Virus record (IMG/VR): IMGVR_UViG_3300047551_001827
Location: 1 to 33,164 of that record
DNA length: 33,164 bases
Reading direction: 5' to 3' (one strand)
Source: a virus
How positions within the stretch are numbered: the first letter of the stretch is position 1; every line of letters begins with the position of its first letter. Positions 1-7,722 of this stretch are shown here, piece after piece. The translations under genes were made by a program, and so were the position numbers. The notes beneath the pieces are model-generated. The model saw nothing but the letters and a program-made list of their open reading frames with translations. It did no database searches and was not told the origin of the DNA.

Positions 1-2
1 CA

Positions 3-2222
3 TTTACAGGCGGAGGTCTTAAGTTTTGGTTAGAAGGCTACTCCACTACTACTCAAGATACAGTTTCATTTACTCCTAAAGTAAGTGCTACTAACGTATG
101 TGCTGCTATTGTACCAAAAGGAACAGGTGCTATTGTTGCTTCTATTCCCGATGGAACAATAGTAGGCGGTAATGCAAGAGGACAATATGCGGTTGATTTG
201 CAAATATTGAGAAATAACGCTGCTCAAGTTGCAAGTGGTCGTGGTTCTGTTATAGGCGGTGGTGAAAGAAATAGATTGGATGCAAGTAATTTATGGTTTT
301 CGGAACTTTGTGTAATTGCGGGAGGACTTAATAATTATATTGCGGGAAATGTAACGGCAACTATTAGTGGTGGAAACACTAATTATTCTGCGGGTAATCA
401 CAACGTAATAGGTGGAGGTTTAAACAATACAATAAACACAAGCAACTTTGGACAATGTGTAATAAGTGGCGGTGGTTCTAATACAATCACAAAAGAATAT
501 GCTGTAATTAGCGGTGGAATATCTAATAGTATTAGTGGAACAGGCACTTATTCAGCCATTGTAGGGGGTGCTAGTAATACCGCATCGGGTAGTTTAAGTT
601 TTGTAGGGGGAGGACAATCAAATACGTCAAGCGGTAGTTGGTCAAATGTAAGTGGAGGAAAATCAAACACCGCAGGGGGATATTTTAATGTTATAGGTGG
701 TGGTTTTACAAATAGCGGAACTGCAAACGCAGCCGTAACAACTCAAAGCACAACAACTACAAGTGGAACTACCGCAGCGACACTTTCGGGTGCAAACGCA
801 AATATTAAAGTAGGACAATATATTACAGGAACAGGAATAGCCGATGACACATACGTTGCAGCAATTAGTGGAACTTCGCTTACTCTTTCTAAAAATGCAA
901 CTGCAAGTGGAACTAACACTCTTTCTTTCTTTACACCACACGGAGTAGTAGTAGGAGGAGGTAATAACCAAGCAACGGGTTCTTACTCTTTCATAGGTGG
1001 AGGAGGAGATGCAGGAACAGCAGCAAATAGAAACATAGCAAGTGGTGATTGGAGTGTGGTAGTTGGAGGACAACTTAACACAGCAGCAGGATTAGGTTCT
1101 TTTGTTGGAAGTGGTATATATAACCGAGCAAATGGATTACGTTCTGTAATTGTTGGTGGCGGATTTTCTAGTGGTTCTTCAAATAGAACTGAATCTTCTT
1201 ATTCATTTATAGGAGCAGGCTCAAGTAATACAATATCAAGTAATGGTTCTAATGATGGATATGCAGCAATTGTTGCAGGCAGTGGTAATACTATAGGTGG
1301 CGGTGGAGCAGCTGTTATTGTTGCAGGTGAAAGTAATAATATTTCTAAACCCGAAGTAAATAGTGGAAACTGGTGTTTTATAGGTGGAGGACAATATAAT
1401 AGAATCACTGGACCTTACTCTAATCATGGTTTCTTGGGAGGAGGTGCTTCTAATACTCTTGGCAATGGTTATGCTATGACTATTGTAGGAGGAGGAAACA
1501 ACACAACAAATGGTTCGGGTTCTTTTATTGGAGGAGGTAATCAAAATACTATTGGTTCTTATCCATCTGATGCTGCTCTTACGGGAGGTAGGTCAAATAC
1601 TATTTCTGCTAATGGTAACTATGGTCATATAGGTGGAGGACAAACAAATACGGCAAGTGCAACACATACAACTGTTGGGGGTGGAAATGGCAATACGGCA
1701 TCGGGTACAGTAAGTACAGTAACGGGTGGATTTTATGCCGTTGCAGATTTGTATGGACAACAAGCACACGCATCGGGAAGGTTTAGTGCAAGTGGTGATG
1801 CACAAGCACACGAACTTATTTGGCGTAGAGAAATTACGGGAACTGCTACAACCGAACTCTTTTTAGATGGTGCAAGTGTAGCAGCAATACTTCCGAGTAC
1901 AAATAGCGTATGGCATGGCATAGTAGATGTTGTAGCTATCTGTACTGTAGCAGGAGCTGGAACCACTGTAGTAGGTCACGTAGAAGCTACCTCATACAAA
2001 GTAACTATCAAGAGAATTGGAACTACTACCTCTTTGGTTGGCGGTGTTCAAGAGATTGGAATCACAAATGCCGATGCAAGTATGAGCACCGCTGCTTTTA
2101 TTATAACTAATAATGATACTAATGAAAGCTTACAAATTGCTTTTACTCCTCCTAGTACAGCTGGTTCGACCACAGTAATTCGTGCAGTCGCTACATTCCG
2201 TGGAACACAAATTAAATATTAA
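3..2222 (+). CDS. Tail fibre / receptor-binding beta-roll protein, 5' end outside window
   Basis: The frame is open back to the window edge, so the gene is 5'-truncated; the TTG at 198 is not a credible start. About 740 residues are visible. Most are repeats of the type S-V-I-G-G-G-x-x-N-x-A-S-G, the signature of YadA/haemagglutinin-like trimeric left-handed beta-rolls in phage tail fibres and bacterial adhesins. The run is interrupted around nt 724-930 by a Thr/Ala-rich beta module containing VGQYITGTGI and LTLSKNATASG. The C-terminus from about nt 1735 (YAVADLYGQQAHASG, then a beta-rich domain with TELFLDG) is the usual cap after such repeats in phage fibres. It precedes the holin block, as expected for a late adsorption gene. 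The role (host binding) is inferred from family resemblance. Confidence 0.85.
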   Translation, partial: FTGGGLKFWLEGYSTTTQDTVSFTPKVSATNVCAAIVPKGTGAIVASIPDGTIVGGNARGQYAVDLQILRNNAAQVASGRGSVIGGGERNRLDASNLWFSELCVIAGGLNNYIAGNVTATISGGNTNYSAGNHNVIGGGLNNTINTSNFGQCVISGGGSNTITKEYAVISGGISNSISGTGTYSAIVGGASNTASGSLSFVGGGQSNTSSGSWSNVSGGKSNTAGGYFNVIGGGFTNSGTANAAVTTQSTTTTSGTTAATLSGANANIKVGQYITGTGIADDTYVAAISGTSLTLSKNATASGTNTLSFFTPHGVVVGGGNNQATGSYSFIGGGGDAGTAANRNIASGDWSVVVGGQLNTAAGLGSFVGSGIYNRANGLRSVIVGGGFSSGSSNRTESSYSFIGAGSSNTISSNGSNDGYAAIVAGSGNTIGGGGAAVIVAGESNNISKPEVNSGNWCFIGGGQYNRITGPYSNHGFLGGGASNTLGNGYAMTIVGGGNNTTNGSGSFIGGGNQNTIGSYPSDAALTGGRSNTISANGNYGHIGGGQTNTASATHTTVGGGNGNTASGTVSTVTGGFYAVADLYGQQAHASGRFSASGDAQAHELIWRREITGTATTELFLDGASVAAILPSTNSVWHGIVDVVAICTVAGAGTTVVGHVEATSYKVTIKRIGTTTSLVGGVQEIGITNADASMSTAAFIITNNDTNESLQIAFTPPSTAGSTTVIRAVATFRGTQIKY

Positions 2223-2225
2223 TCT

Positions 2226-2233
2226 TATCTTTG
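2226..2233 (+). promoter_or_regulatory. Possible -7 element (TAnnTTTG) before the 99-aa gene
   Basis: TATCTTTG lies just after the fibre stop codon and 20 nt before the next ATG, matching the Bacteroidota -7 consensus. No TTG is found at the expected -33 distance, so this is weak. Read-through from the fibre gene is an equally good explanation for downstream expression. Confidence 0.3.
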
Positions 2234-2253
2234 AAAAATAAATAAATAAAATC

Positions 2254-2553
2254 ATGGCACTTAAAATTAATGCAGACGTTGTAACAAGTGATGGATTCAC
2301 TGTACAACCATTCGCTTTCCTTGACATTCAGTTGTACAAGCCTTTCTCAAGAGCTCTTTTGACTTACTACAAAGATGAAGCAGCTTATGTTGCAGGAAAC
2401 TCTCCTGTGAATGTAACTCTTCCTACTTTGGCAGAAGTTGAATTAACCTCTAGCGAATTCTTTGGTCCTAACTTGGCTAAACTTTTTCATGACAAAGCAA
2501 TCGAATTGATTGAAGAAGTAACCGGTCCTGGTACTGTTGAAATTGTAGAATAA
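2254..2553 (+). CDS. Small structural-region protein, unknown function
   Basis: This is a 99-aa soluble, acidic protein (MALKINADVVTSDG...) with no membrane segment or cysteine. It lies between the tail fibre (31 nt after its stop) and the holin, overlapping the holin start by one base (TAATG), so the two are translationally coupled. Position suggests a small virion or fibre-associated protein, but no domain is recognised and the role is inference only. The ATG follows an A/T-rich leader (AAATAAATAAATAAAATC), typical of SD-less Bacteroidota starts. Confidence 0.75.
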   Translation: MALKINADVVTSDGFTVQPFAFLDIQLYKPFSRALLTYYKDEAAYVAGNSPVNVTLPTLAEVELTSSEFFGPNLAKLFHDKAIELIEEVTGPGTVEIVE

Positions 2554-2957
2554 TGAAAACTACTACGTTGCTTTATATTACAACTACATTTTTCGCATTT
2601 CTAGGAAGCTATTTCCTCAAACTTGGTGCGGATAATGCTGAGCAGTATTTGGCCGTAGTTTCAGCGGTGATGATAGATGGGTTCTTTGGTGTTTGGGCTG
2701 GAATCAAAATCGAAGGATTTCAAACCAGAAAAGCAGTTAAAGTTCTAACAACTTTGTTTGTTTGGATTCTTCTTCTTACTGGTATTCTCTTAATAGAAAA
2801 AGGTTTCCAGGGAACTTCCTGGCTAAGTGAGACTGTCTGTGCTCCTTTTATTCTTTTCCAACTTATCTCGGCACTTAAAAATGCCTCTAGAGCAGGTTTA
2901 GTTCAAAACGAATTGCTCACTGTCATTCTTGACAAAATAGACAAGCACAAGGCATAA
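2553..2957 (+). CDS. Phage holin
   Basis: This 134-aa protein has about four predicted transmembrane helices (residues about 5-24, 30-52, 64-83 and 92-108) and a charged C-terminal tail (NELLTVILDKIDKHKA). Size, topology and the tail resemble holins of the phage_holin_4 type found in Bacteroidota phages, which permeabilise the inner membrane at the end of infection. It is coupled to the upstream gene by TAATG and is the last rightward gene before a strong terminator. No endolysin sits next to it; the only muralytic candidate in the window is at 25089-25673 on the other strand. The holin call rests on topology and position, not on a catalytic motif. Confidence 0.75.
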   Translation: MKTTTLLYITTTFFAFLGSYFLKLGADNAEQYLAVVSAVMIDGFFGVWAGIKIEGFQTRKAVKVLTTLFVWILLLTGILLIEKGFQGTSWLSETVCAPFILFQLISALKNASRAGLVQNELLTVILDKIDKHKA

Positions 2958-2960
2958 TGA

Positions 2961-2982
2961 GAAGGGGGATTATTCCCCCTTC
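2961..2982. terminator. Bidirectional hairpin terminator between convergent blocks
   Basis: A perfect 9-bp stem (GAAGGGGGA / TCCCCCTTC) with a TTAT loop lies between the rightward holin stop and the leftward gene ending at 2984. T-rich sequence follows on the + side. It would stop the late structural transcript and the long leftward transcript from running into each other. Confidence 0.85.
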
Positions 2983-2983
2983 T

Positions 2984-3424
2984 TCATTTCTCATATCTAT
3001 AGATTTCTTTAGAGATATCCATCTGTACATCTTCGTTGTACTGGTCAGTTACTAACTGTAAAAAGTTCTCTGAAAATTTGGAGAACTTTCCTTGTTTAAA
3101 CAGACTTATATCTCTTGAAAACATAATGTTGTATTTGAATACAAACATAAATCCTTCTGGAGTCTCATAATAATCATAGAAAGATTTAAAGTCTACCATA
3201 CTAGAAATAAACTCTACTACGGTTACTCCGTCTTTTTTGTTTTTAAAGTGATTGTCATTTATTCTAAAGTGAAAGAAGACACATCTGCGATACTTCTTTC
3301 TTGCTCCATAATCGTCTAAATATACTGATAAGAGTCCTACACTACGTAAAAGCCCTAAGCTTCCTTTTTGAAAGATTAAAGAGGAAAGTATACTAGTGGA
3401 ATAGTTTGTCACAGCTTCAACCAT
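2984..3424 (-). CDS. Hypothetical protein, last gene of the leftward polA unit
   Basis: A 146-aa protein of mixed alpha/beta character with many aromatic residues (YDYYETPEGFMFVFKYN) and no recognisable motif, signal peptide or membrane span. Its start overlaps the end of the PD-(D/E)XK nuclease gene by 16 nt, so it is probably co-translated with it. It is the final gene of the unit that begins at ninG and stops at the hairpin at 2961-2982. The function is not recognised. Confidence 0.65.
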   Translation of the reverse strand: MVEAVTNYSTSILSSLIFQKGSLGLLRSVGLLSVYLDDYGARKKYRRCVFFHFRINDNHFKNKKDGVTVVEFISSMVDFKSFYDYYETPEGFMFVFKYNIMFSRDISLFKQGKFSKFSENFLQLVTDQYNEDVQMDISKEIYRYEK

Positions 3425-4401
3425 TTCTTTCCTTTATTTAGATAGACATGCATAGGATAGTGCCACACGTTTGTTTCGGTATGCCATTTAAATCTTTTGA
3501 TAGCTTCAGCAAATCCGTCATAATATTTGTCTCCTTTGTAGCCACCTCGTTCTCCTAGTTCTAAGATGTCAGGAGAACAGATATATTCTTGCGGACTTCC
3601 TGGATACCTAAAAGACTCCACTACAAAAGAGAAATTATTTAAGGTGTATCCTTTTTCTACAAAGGACTTAATACAATCAGGCGGATTAGTCTGTAGTCCT
3701 TTCCAATAGAAAGCAGCTTGAAAGTAGTATCCCATTTTCCAAAATATCCATTCCCAATTATCTGTAGGACTTTCAGTTACCTTTAAGTCAACTGGATAAA
3801 TAGTCTTGGTATTGTGGTTTACGTGGATAAGATCCATCAAACCCTTGCAAGGCTCTTCGTCGTAAGTAAAGTTTAATTCTACTTGATAGAAGTTCTCTGT
3901 AGTTATGTTGTCTTGGTTAAAGTAATGTCTTACAAAATCATTATACCTAAGACTGTCTACTACGCTTTGGACTTTATTAAATTGTTCAGAGGTTAGAACT
4001 TTCTTTCCTTTATTGTTTACAAGAAAGTCATAATAGTCTTTTCCATCTTTATCAAATTTAGTTTTCAAAGCTGCAAGACTAATTTTAGCTCCTGTCTTTT
4101 GATAAGCCACTTCTTCGTCTCCTACAATAGAGAGATGCCAAGCATAATCTCCAACTTGTCCACTAGGTTTAATTAAGTCGGTAATCACGAATTGATCGTA
4201 AAATACCGACTCTCCTTGGGTAAGGATAAGATCGCAAGCGTCTCCTATCATTACATTTTCTGAAGGCTCTTCATCTTCTAATAGTTCTTGTCCTTCTTGT
4301 TCTTGTAATCGTTTAAGAAACAAGTTAGGATGAACTAAGATCTTTTTCAGTAGGGACTGATTAAGAGCCTTGTTTTCCAAATAGTTATTATCTATAATCA
4401 T
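3409..4401 (-). CDS. PD-(D/E)XK exonuclease, RecE/Cas4-like
   Basis: This 330-aa protein matches phage PD-(D/E)XK exonucleases (exonuclease VIII-like, DUF3799 type). Visible motifs are IGDACDLIL near residues 52-60, VELNF with E175, GLMD with D190, the core PVDLKV with D205-x-K207, and GYYFQAAFY from 224, the RecB-family Q/Y helix. Such enzymes resect dsDNA ends 5'-3' to give ssDNA for annealing or recombination. In this phage the likely partners are the Sak4-like ATPase (15315-15980) and NinG. The gene overlaps its upstream neighbour by 14 nt. A RecT-type annealase is not seen in the window. The exonuclease class is clear; the polarity is inferred from the family. Confidence 0.82.
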   Translation of the reverse strand: MIIDNNYLENKALNQSLLKKILVHPNLFLKRLQEQEGQELLEDEEPSENVMIGDACDLILTQGESVFYDQFVITDLIKPSGQVGDYAWHLSIVGDEEVAYQKTGAKISLAALKTKFDKDGKDYYDFLVNNKGKKVLTSEQFNKVQSVVDSLRYNDFVRHYFNQDNITTENFYQVELNFTYDEEPCKGLMDLIHVNHNTKTIYPVDLKVTESPTDNWEWIFWKMGYYFQAAFYWKGLQTNPPDCIKSFVEKGYTLNNFSFVVESFRYPGSPQEYICSPDILELGERGGYKGDKYYDGFAEAIKRFKWHTETNVWHYPMHVYLNKGKKWLKL

Positions 4402-4720
4402 ATTTTTTATACATTTTCTTTCTGAGCTTATACTCCAATCTTGCTACAGCGTTCCAAGCAACAGCAACATCATGTCCAAGCTCACTATCTTCACCATCCC
4501 TAAACAAGTGTCTAAGTAAAGCGTTATCATAAGAGGATACACCTCTTTCTTCTGCTAATCTAAACCAGTTTTCCCAATCGTCTTCCTTCTCGTATTTCTC
4601 ATGTCCCTCAAGACTTCTTCTTACCACTTCTTTAATGGCAAGAGGAAACTGAGTTCCTAAGACTGTAAAGTAAGGAAGCTTACCCTGGTCAAACTTTAAG
4701 TTTTCTTTTTCAAAACTCAT
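4388..4720 (-). CDS. dATP/dGTP diphosphohydrolase N-terminal-like (DUF5664) protein
   Basis: 110 aa with the DUF5664 pattern: FDQGKLPYF near the start, HEKYEKEDDWENWF in the middle, then YDNALLRHLFRDGEDSELGHDVAVAWNAVARLE. The E-x-x-x-D and LRHL...H/D...WNA helices resemble the MazG/HisE-like all-alpha NTP pyrophosphatase fold. The family (dGTP_diPhyd_N) is common in phages and has been linked to dATP/dGTP hydrolysis in phages that modify adenine. No PurZ or DatZ is in this window, so only nucleotide-pool trimming is proposed. The gene overlaps both neighbours by 4-14 nt. The family is recognised from the motif pattern; the substrate is inference. Confidence 0.65.
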   Translation of the reverse strand: MSFEKENLKFDQGKLPYFTVLGTQFPLAIKEVVRRSLEGHEKYEKEDDWENWFRLAEERGVSSYDNALLRHLFRDGEDSELGHDVAVAWNAVARLEYKLRKKMYKKYDYR

Positions 4721-5175
4721 TTCTTCACGTAATTGTAAGAGTCTGGAATATCTACTTCTAAGATATCTTTAGCAAAATTAACACATTTATCTATAAATTC
4801 TGCTACTTCTGATTTCTTTGCATGCTCCAGACTCATTGGTACTTTAATAGCTGTTTCACTTAAAGGCGAATAAATCTCTTCATAGAAATACATATCCTTT
4901 AAAAGTGTAACAATGTCATCTTTAGAATAAGTCTCTCCCTGCATTTCTTCAAACGCTTGTTTAATAATAGGAAGAACTACTCCAAAGAAATAACGAAGCT
5001 GGGGATTACTCTTCTTGTCTTCGCTTCTCACAAAACAAATCTCCACATCGCAATAGTTGTCGATTCCAAGGAGTTCCAAGAAATAACTTTGCATTAAATC
5101 TCGGTCTCCTTGAAGCTCAACTGTTCCATCAATTTTGCGATGCAGAGTCCCCGGAATGTAAACTCTGTTGATCAT
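4717..5175 (-). CDS. NinB-like recombination-associated protein (tentative)
   Basis: 152 aa. The central stretch NPQLRYFFGVVLPIIKQAF and the C-terminal SEVAEFIDKCVNFAKDILEVDIPDS recall phage proteins of the NinB / recombination-accessory type (an R-x-x-YFWGVVIP helix, then an E-FI-x-x-x-x-x-FA-x-E-L motif). In lambda, NinB binds ssDNA and assists recombination. NinG is encoded in the same unit here, which fits, but the similarity is weak and this may just be a conserved phage protein. Its first 47 nt overlap the 3' end of the upstream gene in another frame. Confidence 0.5.
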   Translation of the reverse strand: MINRVYIPGTLHRKIDGTVELQGDRDLMQSYFLELLGIDNYCDVEICFVRSEDKKSNPQLRYFFGVVLPIIKQAFEEMQGETYSKDDIVTLLKDMYFYEEIYSPLSETAIKVPMSLEHAKKSEVAEFIDKCVNFAKDILEVDIPDSYNYVKK

Positions 5176-5617
5176 ATAATCTTATTTTTCTATCTAATAA
5201 TTCTTCTTTGATTTCTGAATCATTGTCCCACTCTTCTCCTTCAAAGATATAACAATCTTTTTCATCGTCATAGTGGTAAAGATCAAAATCTTCATTGGTA
5301 AGATTTATTTCTGTACAAACTCCTTTATTACAAATGAGTTTTCCCTTGATCATCATACCAGGTTCATCATAATCTAAAGTTACTTCACAGCCAAAGACTT
5401 TAGATAAAGTCTCAGCTGTTTTAGTAGCAGGAGACCACTTTGTTTGAAATCCGTAACCTCCTCCATAATCATTAATGTCAAATAAATATCTATCGTCTTT
5501 GAGCCAGTCTAAACTTTCGCCATGACCGCTTTTTTCTTGACGATACATTAATTTTTCCATTACTTCATTTACTCTTTCAGAGTCTGAAGTTAAATAGTTA
5601 TCACACCAGTTTGGCAT
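5129..5617 (-). CDS. YubB/Api92-like ferredoxin-fold protein (DUF1281-type)
   Basis: 162 aa starting with MPNWCDNYLT, a characteristic opening of YubB/DUF1281 (Api92-like) proteins carried by phages and plasmids. The inner motif FQTKWSPATKTAETLSKVFG followed by Y-x-E-P-G-x-x-x-x-G fits the same family. The C-terminal 50 residues are acidic (ELLDRKIRLYDQQSLHSGDSA) and partly overprint the next gene (47 nt). Members lack a firmly known function; some sit in anti-restriction or DNA-transfer clusters. Confidence 0.65.
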   Translation of the reverse strand: MPNWCDNYLTSDSERVNEVMEKLMYRQEKSGHGESLDWLKDDRYLFDINDYGGGYGFQTKWSPATKTAETLSKVFGCEVTLDYDEPGMMIKGKLICNKGVCTEINLTNEDFDLYHYDDEKDCYIFEGEEWDNDSEIKEELLDRKIRLYDQQSLHSGDSASQN

Positions 5618-5622
5618 AAATT

Positions 5623-5859
5623 TTAATTTAAGTACTTGTCATCTTTAGACTTGCCAAACAAAGGACCCATGCTTATCTCGTCTTTAACTTCTTCTATCCT
5701 ACCAATAGGAGGATCAAACACTTGAAAGCTTTCTCTTTCAGCTAAGAAGTCTGCAATTTCATCAGACATTACATTTACATAGTGAATGTTTCCGTTAGGC
5801 AGAATTGCCATCATCATAAACATACAATCGTTTATGGTTATATCGTCTTTCTTTTTCAT
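5623..5859 (-). CDS. Hypothetical protein, 78 aa
   Basis: A small acidic protein with a Met-rich hydrophobic stretch (DCMFMMMAILPNG) and a C-terminal charged tail. No family is recognised. It sits 5 nt upstream of the YubB-like gene and 6 nt downstream of the 70-aa gene, in the middle of the polA unit, so it is very likely translated. The ATG has an A/T-rich leader (TTAAAAAGAA). Confidence 0.6.
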   Translation of the reverse strand: MKKKDDITINDCMFMMMAILPNGNIHYVNVMSDEIADFLAERESFQVFDPPIGRIEEVKDEISMGPLFGKSKDDKYLN

Positions 5860-5865
5860 TTCTTT

Positions 5866-6078
5866 TTAATTTATACAAACTACATTTGGTTCTCCGTCAT
5901 GATTTATTTCTAAATAACTTTGGTCTGGATTTTCTACAGACATAAGTGCTGGTGAAAACCAAACTGGTTGAAAGCTATTACCTTCATCATCTGAAGAGTG
6001 AATAACTAAAAAATCCCCTGCTTGGGGATTCTTTTCTAATAACTCGTTGAGTGCGTTTAAATATTCTTTTAGTGTCAT
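5866..6078 (-). CDS. Hypothetical protein, 70 aa
   Basis: A small acidic protein: an N-terminal helix (TLKEYLNALNELLEKNP), then a beta-rich part (GDFLVIHSSDDEGN, PVWFSPALM). This resembles widespread small phage proteins that begin with a T-x-x-E-Y/F helix and a D-x-x-V-x-x-x-x-D-x-E-G-N strand. Function unknown. It lies 7 nt from the alkB gene in the same unit. Confidence 0.6.
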   Translation of the reverse strand: MTLKEYLNALNELLEKNPQAGDFLVIHSSDDEGNSFQPVWFSPALMSVENPDQSYLEINHDGEPNVVCIN

Positions 6079-6085
6079 AAATTTT

Positions 6086-6541
6086 CTATTTCTTTTCTCT
6101 TAATACTATTGAGTAACGTTTGTCTGTTGCTTTTAAGTTGTGTTCCCACTTATGTCTCTTCTCTCCGCTAAACTTAACTAGAGAGTATCTAGGCAAAAAG
6201 TAAGATTCTATTTGATCTTCTAATCTAAACTGTAGAGTAGAGTCACTTAAAAGACTAATTACATAAATTGTTTCCCCGGCTAAAGGAGAGTCTATGTGCC
6301 AACCAATTTCTTGATTAGGCATATACTCGTTAATAGTCACGGAGTCAAAGCTTATGTCTTTTTTAAATCTATCAAAAATTTTAGGTATAGTTTTAGAAAC
6401 TATTCCTTTTCCATAAACCCTAGAAGAACCATATCTAATTACTTGGTTGCGATATTCTCCCTGTTGTGCCTTATTAGGCATCAGCTTGATTATCTCATCC
6501 TCAAACTCCTTGTCTACGTAATTAGGAATTACTTCAATCAT
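6086..6541 (-). CDS. alkB: AlkB-like 2-oxoglutarate/Fe(II) dioxygenase
   Basis: 151 aa, the size of a minimal AlkB core. The metal triad and 2OG site are intact: NEYMPNQEIGWHID gives H82-x-D84, H134 lies in RHKWEHNL, and R142/R148 form the R-x5-R motif of RYSIVLR. AlkB enzymes oxidatively demethylate N1-methyl-A and N3-methyl-C in DNA or RNA, and phage copies may repair the genome or act on RNA. With Ung and the SPL-like protein it is one of three repair enzymes in the window. It overlaps nothing and lies 8 nt from each neighbour. The substrate cannot be read from sequence. Confidence 0.85.
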   Translation of the reverse strand: MIEVIPNYVDKEFEDEIIKLMPNKAQQGEYRNQVIRYGSSRVYGKGIVSKTIPKIFDRFKKDISFDSVTINEYMPNQEIGWHIDSPLAGETIYVISLLSDSTLQFRLEDQIESYFLPRYSLVKFSGEKRHKWEHNLKATDKRYSIVLREKK

Positions 6542-6549
6542 ACTAATTC

Positions 6550-6810
6550 CTAGTTAGTAATTTTTTTGAGTTCTTCGTAAACTTCTTTCCAATCGTTGAG
6601 TCTTAGAGTCATTTCTTTTGCGTCATTTAAACAACCAGCAAAAGCAAGATCTTCTTGATACTTTCTAATAATTTGAGATACGTGGAATAAAGCTCCGTCT
6701 TTTGCAGAATTATGTCTTGTACCCCAAGCTAAATTTTCTGGAGTAAAATCATAGAATTGACTGTAAAGCTCATTTGCTTTCTTCTTCGCTTGTCCTTCTA
6801 TCAGTGTCAT
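6550..6810 (-). CDS. Small conserved phage protein (AK-x-x-AL-x-x-V-x-x-II type)
   Basis: 86 aa, helical: KKKANELYSQFYD..., then AKDGALFHVSQIIRKYQED. The pattern (Met-Thr start, A-x-EL-x-x-x-F, then AK-x-x-AL-x-x-V-x-x-II) is shared with the 73-aa protein at 19243-19464, so the two are probably distant paralogues of a widespread small phage family of unknown function. It overlaps the upstream gene end by 41 nt. Confidence 0.6.
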   Translation of the reverse strand: MTLIEGQAKKKANELYSQFYDFTPENLAWGTRHNSAKDGALFHVSQIIRKYQEDLAFAGCLNDAKEMTLRLNDWKEVYEELKKITN

Positions 6811-7069
6811 AGGTTATATTTAAAATAATTTTTCCTGGTTCAGAAGATATTGAAGCTACCTCTGTTCCTTTTAAGTCTGGAATAAGAGTACCTAATCTCA
6901 TTCCTACAAATAAATAAGGACCACCAGAAGGATCTGCACTATGCAACTCTCCTTCTGTATCGGTACTATACCATACGTAATCAGGATTATATCCTGTTAC
7001 AATTACCTTATCTTCTTGTAGGTCAAAGTTAATCTTGTCTCCGTAGCGATTGGTGTAAGTATGTTTCAT
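6770..7069 (-). CDS. Hypothetical protein, 99 aa, beta-rich
   Basis: A beta-rich soluble protein (MKHTYTNRYGDKINFDL, VWYSTDTEGELHSADPSGGPYLFVGMRLG) with a charged C-terminal tail that overprints the start of the next gene by 41 nt. Not recognised. The start overlaps the stop of the 90-aa gene by 4 nt (ATGA type), which supports the start at 7069. Confidence 0.58.
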   Translation of the reverse strand: MKHTYTNRYGDKINFDLQEDKVIVTGYNPDYVWYSTDTEGELHSADPSGGPYLFVGMRLGTLIPDLKGTEVASISSEPGKIILNITYDTDRRTSEEESK

Positions 7070-7338
7070 TTTTTAATTGTCTCTTCGTACATTTTATCTA
7101 GTATGTCGAAACTTATCTCCTCTTCAAAGTTAATAAAATTTTCAGACACATTTCTCCTTCTGAAACTTTCGTCTATTAACTTAATAAAGAAGTTGTTCTT
7201 AGCCTTTGCTTCTAAAGCAGCCTTTCTTATTTCTGGACTAACATCATGTTTGATAGCCTCATACATAATTGAAACTGCTTTAGAAAGCAAATAGGTTTTA
7301 CGAACATCTTTAAGAACTAGTTCTTCTTTAGTTGTCAT
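7066..7338 (-). CDS. Hypothetical helical protein, 90 aa
   Basis: Predicted almost entirely alpha-helical, lysine- and glutamate-rich, with LSKAVSIMYEAIKHDVSPEIRKAALEAKAKNNFF and FDILDKMYEETIKK. No family is recognised. Its start overlaps the stop of the 49-aa gene by 11 nt and its stop overlaps the 99-aa gene by 4 nt, giving a tightly packed unit. Confidence 0.58.
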   Translation of the reverse strand: MTTKEELVLKDVRKTYLLSKAVSIMYEAIKHDVSPEIRKAALEAKAKNNFFIKLIDESFRRRNVSENFINFEEEISFDILDKMYEETIKK

Positions 7339-7477
7339 CTTTTTTATCTAATAGTTCTTGTTTAGATAAGACAATGTGATCAAGAAGCTCTAAAGTAGCC
7401 CTATCTTTAATGTCAATTATGATAGAGTACTCACTTTCTCTTACACTAATTTTGAAGTCGTTTAAATTAAATTCCAT
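7328..7477 (-). CDS. Small ORF, 49 aa, unknown
   Basis: This ATG-to-TAA frame fills the only sizeable gap in this stretch. The peptide begins MEFNLNDFKISVRESEYSI and ends in a charged helix (LLDHIVLSKQELLDKKDDN). It overlaps both neighbours by 11 nt, the packing style seen throughout this unit, and has an acidic, balanced composition, so it is likely a real gene. Function not recognised. Confidence 0.5.
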   Translation of the reverse strand: MEFNLNDFKISVRESEYSIIIDIKDRATLELLDHIVLSKQELLDKKDDN

Positions 7478-7715
7478 CTAACTTAAGTACTTTGTTAAGA
7501 TTTACCTCTACGCAATCCTCTAGTTCTTGTCCTTCAAAAGTTTTTCCTAACATCCTATCAACAACTGTTCCTGAAGGGATGTATCTTTTCTCTACTACAG
7601 AGTAGTCCCCTTCAGTTTCTTCAAGGGGATAATACTCGGTATAAACTTTAACTTGTTTGCGAATTACTCGCATTCCCTCCATTGAGGCGGTTTCTCCTAA
7701 TATTGTTATTTTCAT
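7467..7715 (-). CDS. Hypothetical protein, 82 aa
   Basis: A small beta-rich protein directly downstream of the polymerase gene (7 nt gap): MKITILGETASMEGMRVIRK, then VEKRYIPSGTVVDRM. Not recognised. Its position next to polA hints at an accessory role in replication, but no sequence motif supports that. Confidence 0.55.
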   Translation of the reverse strand: MKITILGETASMEGMRVIRKQVKVYTEYYPLEETEGDYSVVEKRYIPSGTVVDRMLGKTFEGQELEDCVEVNLNKVLKLDGI

Positions 7716-7722
7716 ATCTAAT

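Noticed and set aside
663-1811. Minus-strand open frames opposite the tail fibre
   Set aside because: Ser/Cys-rich shadows produced by the GGN-type repeats; no start context and no promoter.
198-2222. CRISPR-like repetition
   Set aside because: The period follows codons and encodes GGG-x-x-N repeats; there are no uniform repeats with unique spacers.
4388-4720. Z-genome (diaminopurine) system
   Set aside because: Only a distantly related hydrolase-like protein is present; PurZ and DatZ are absent from the window.
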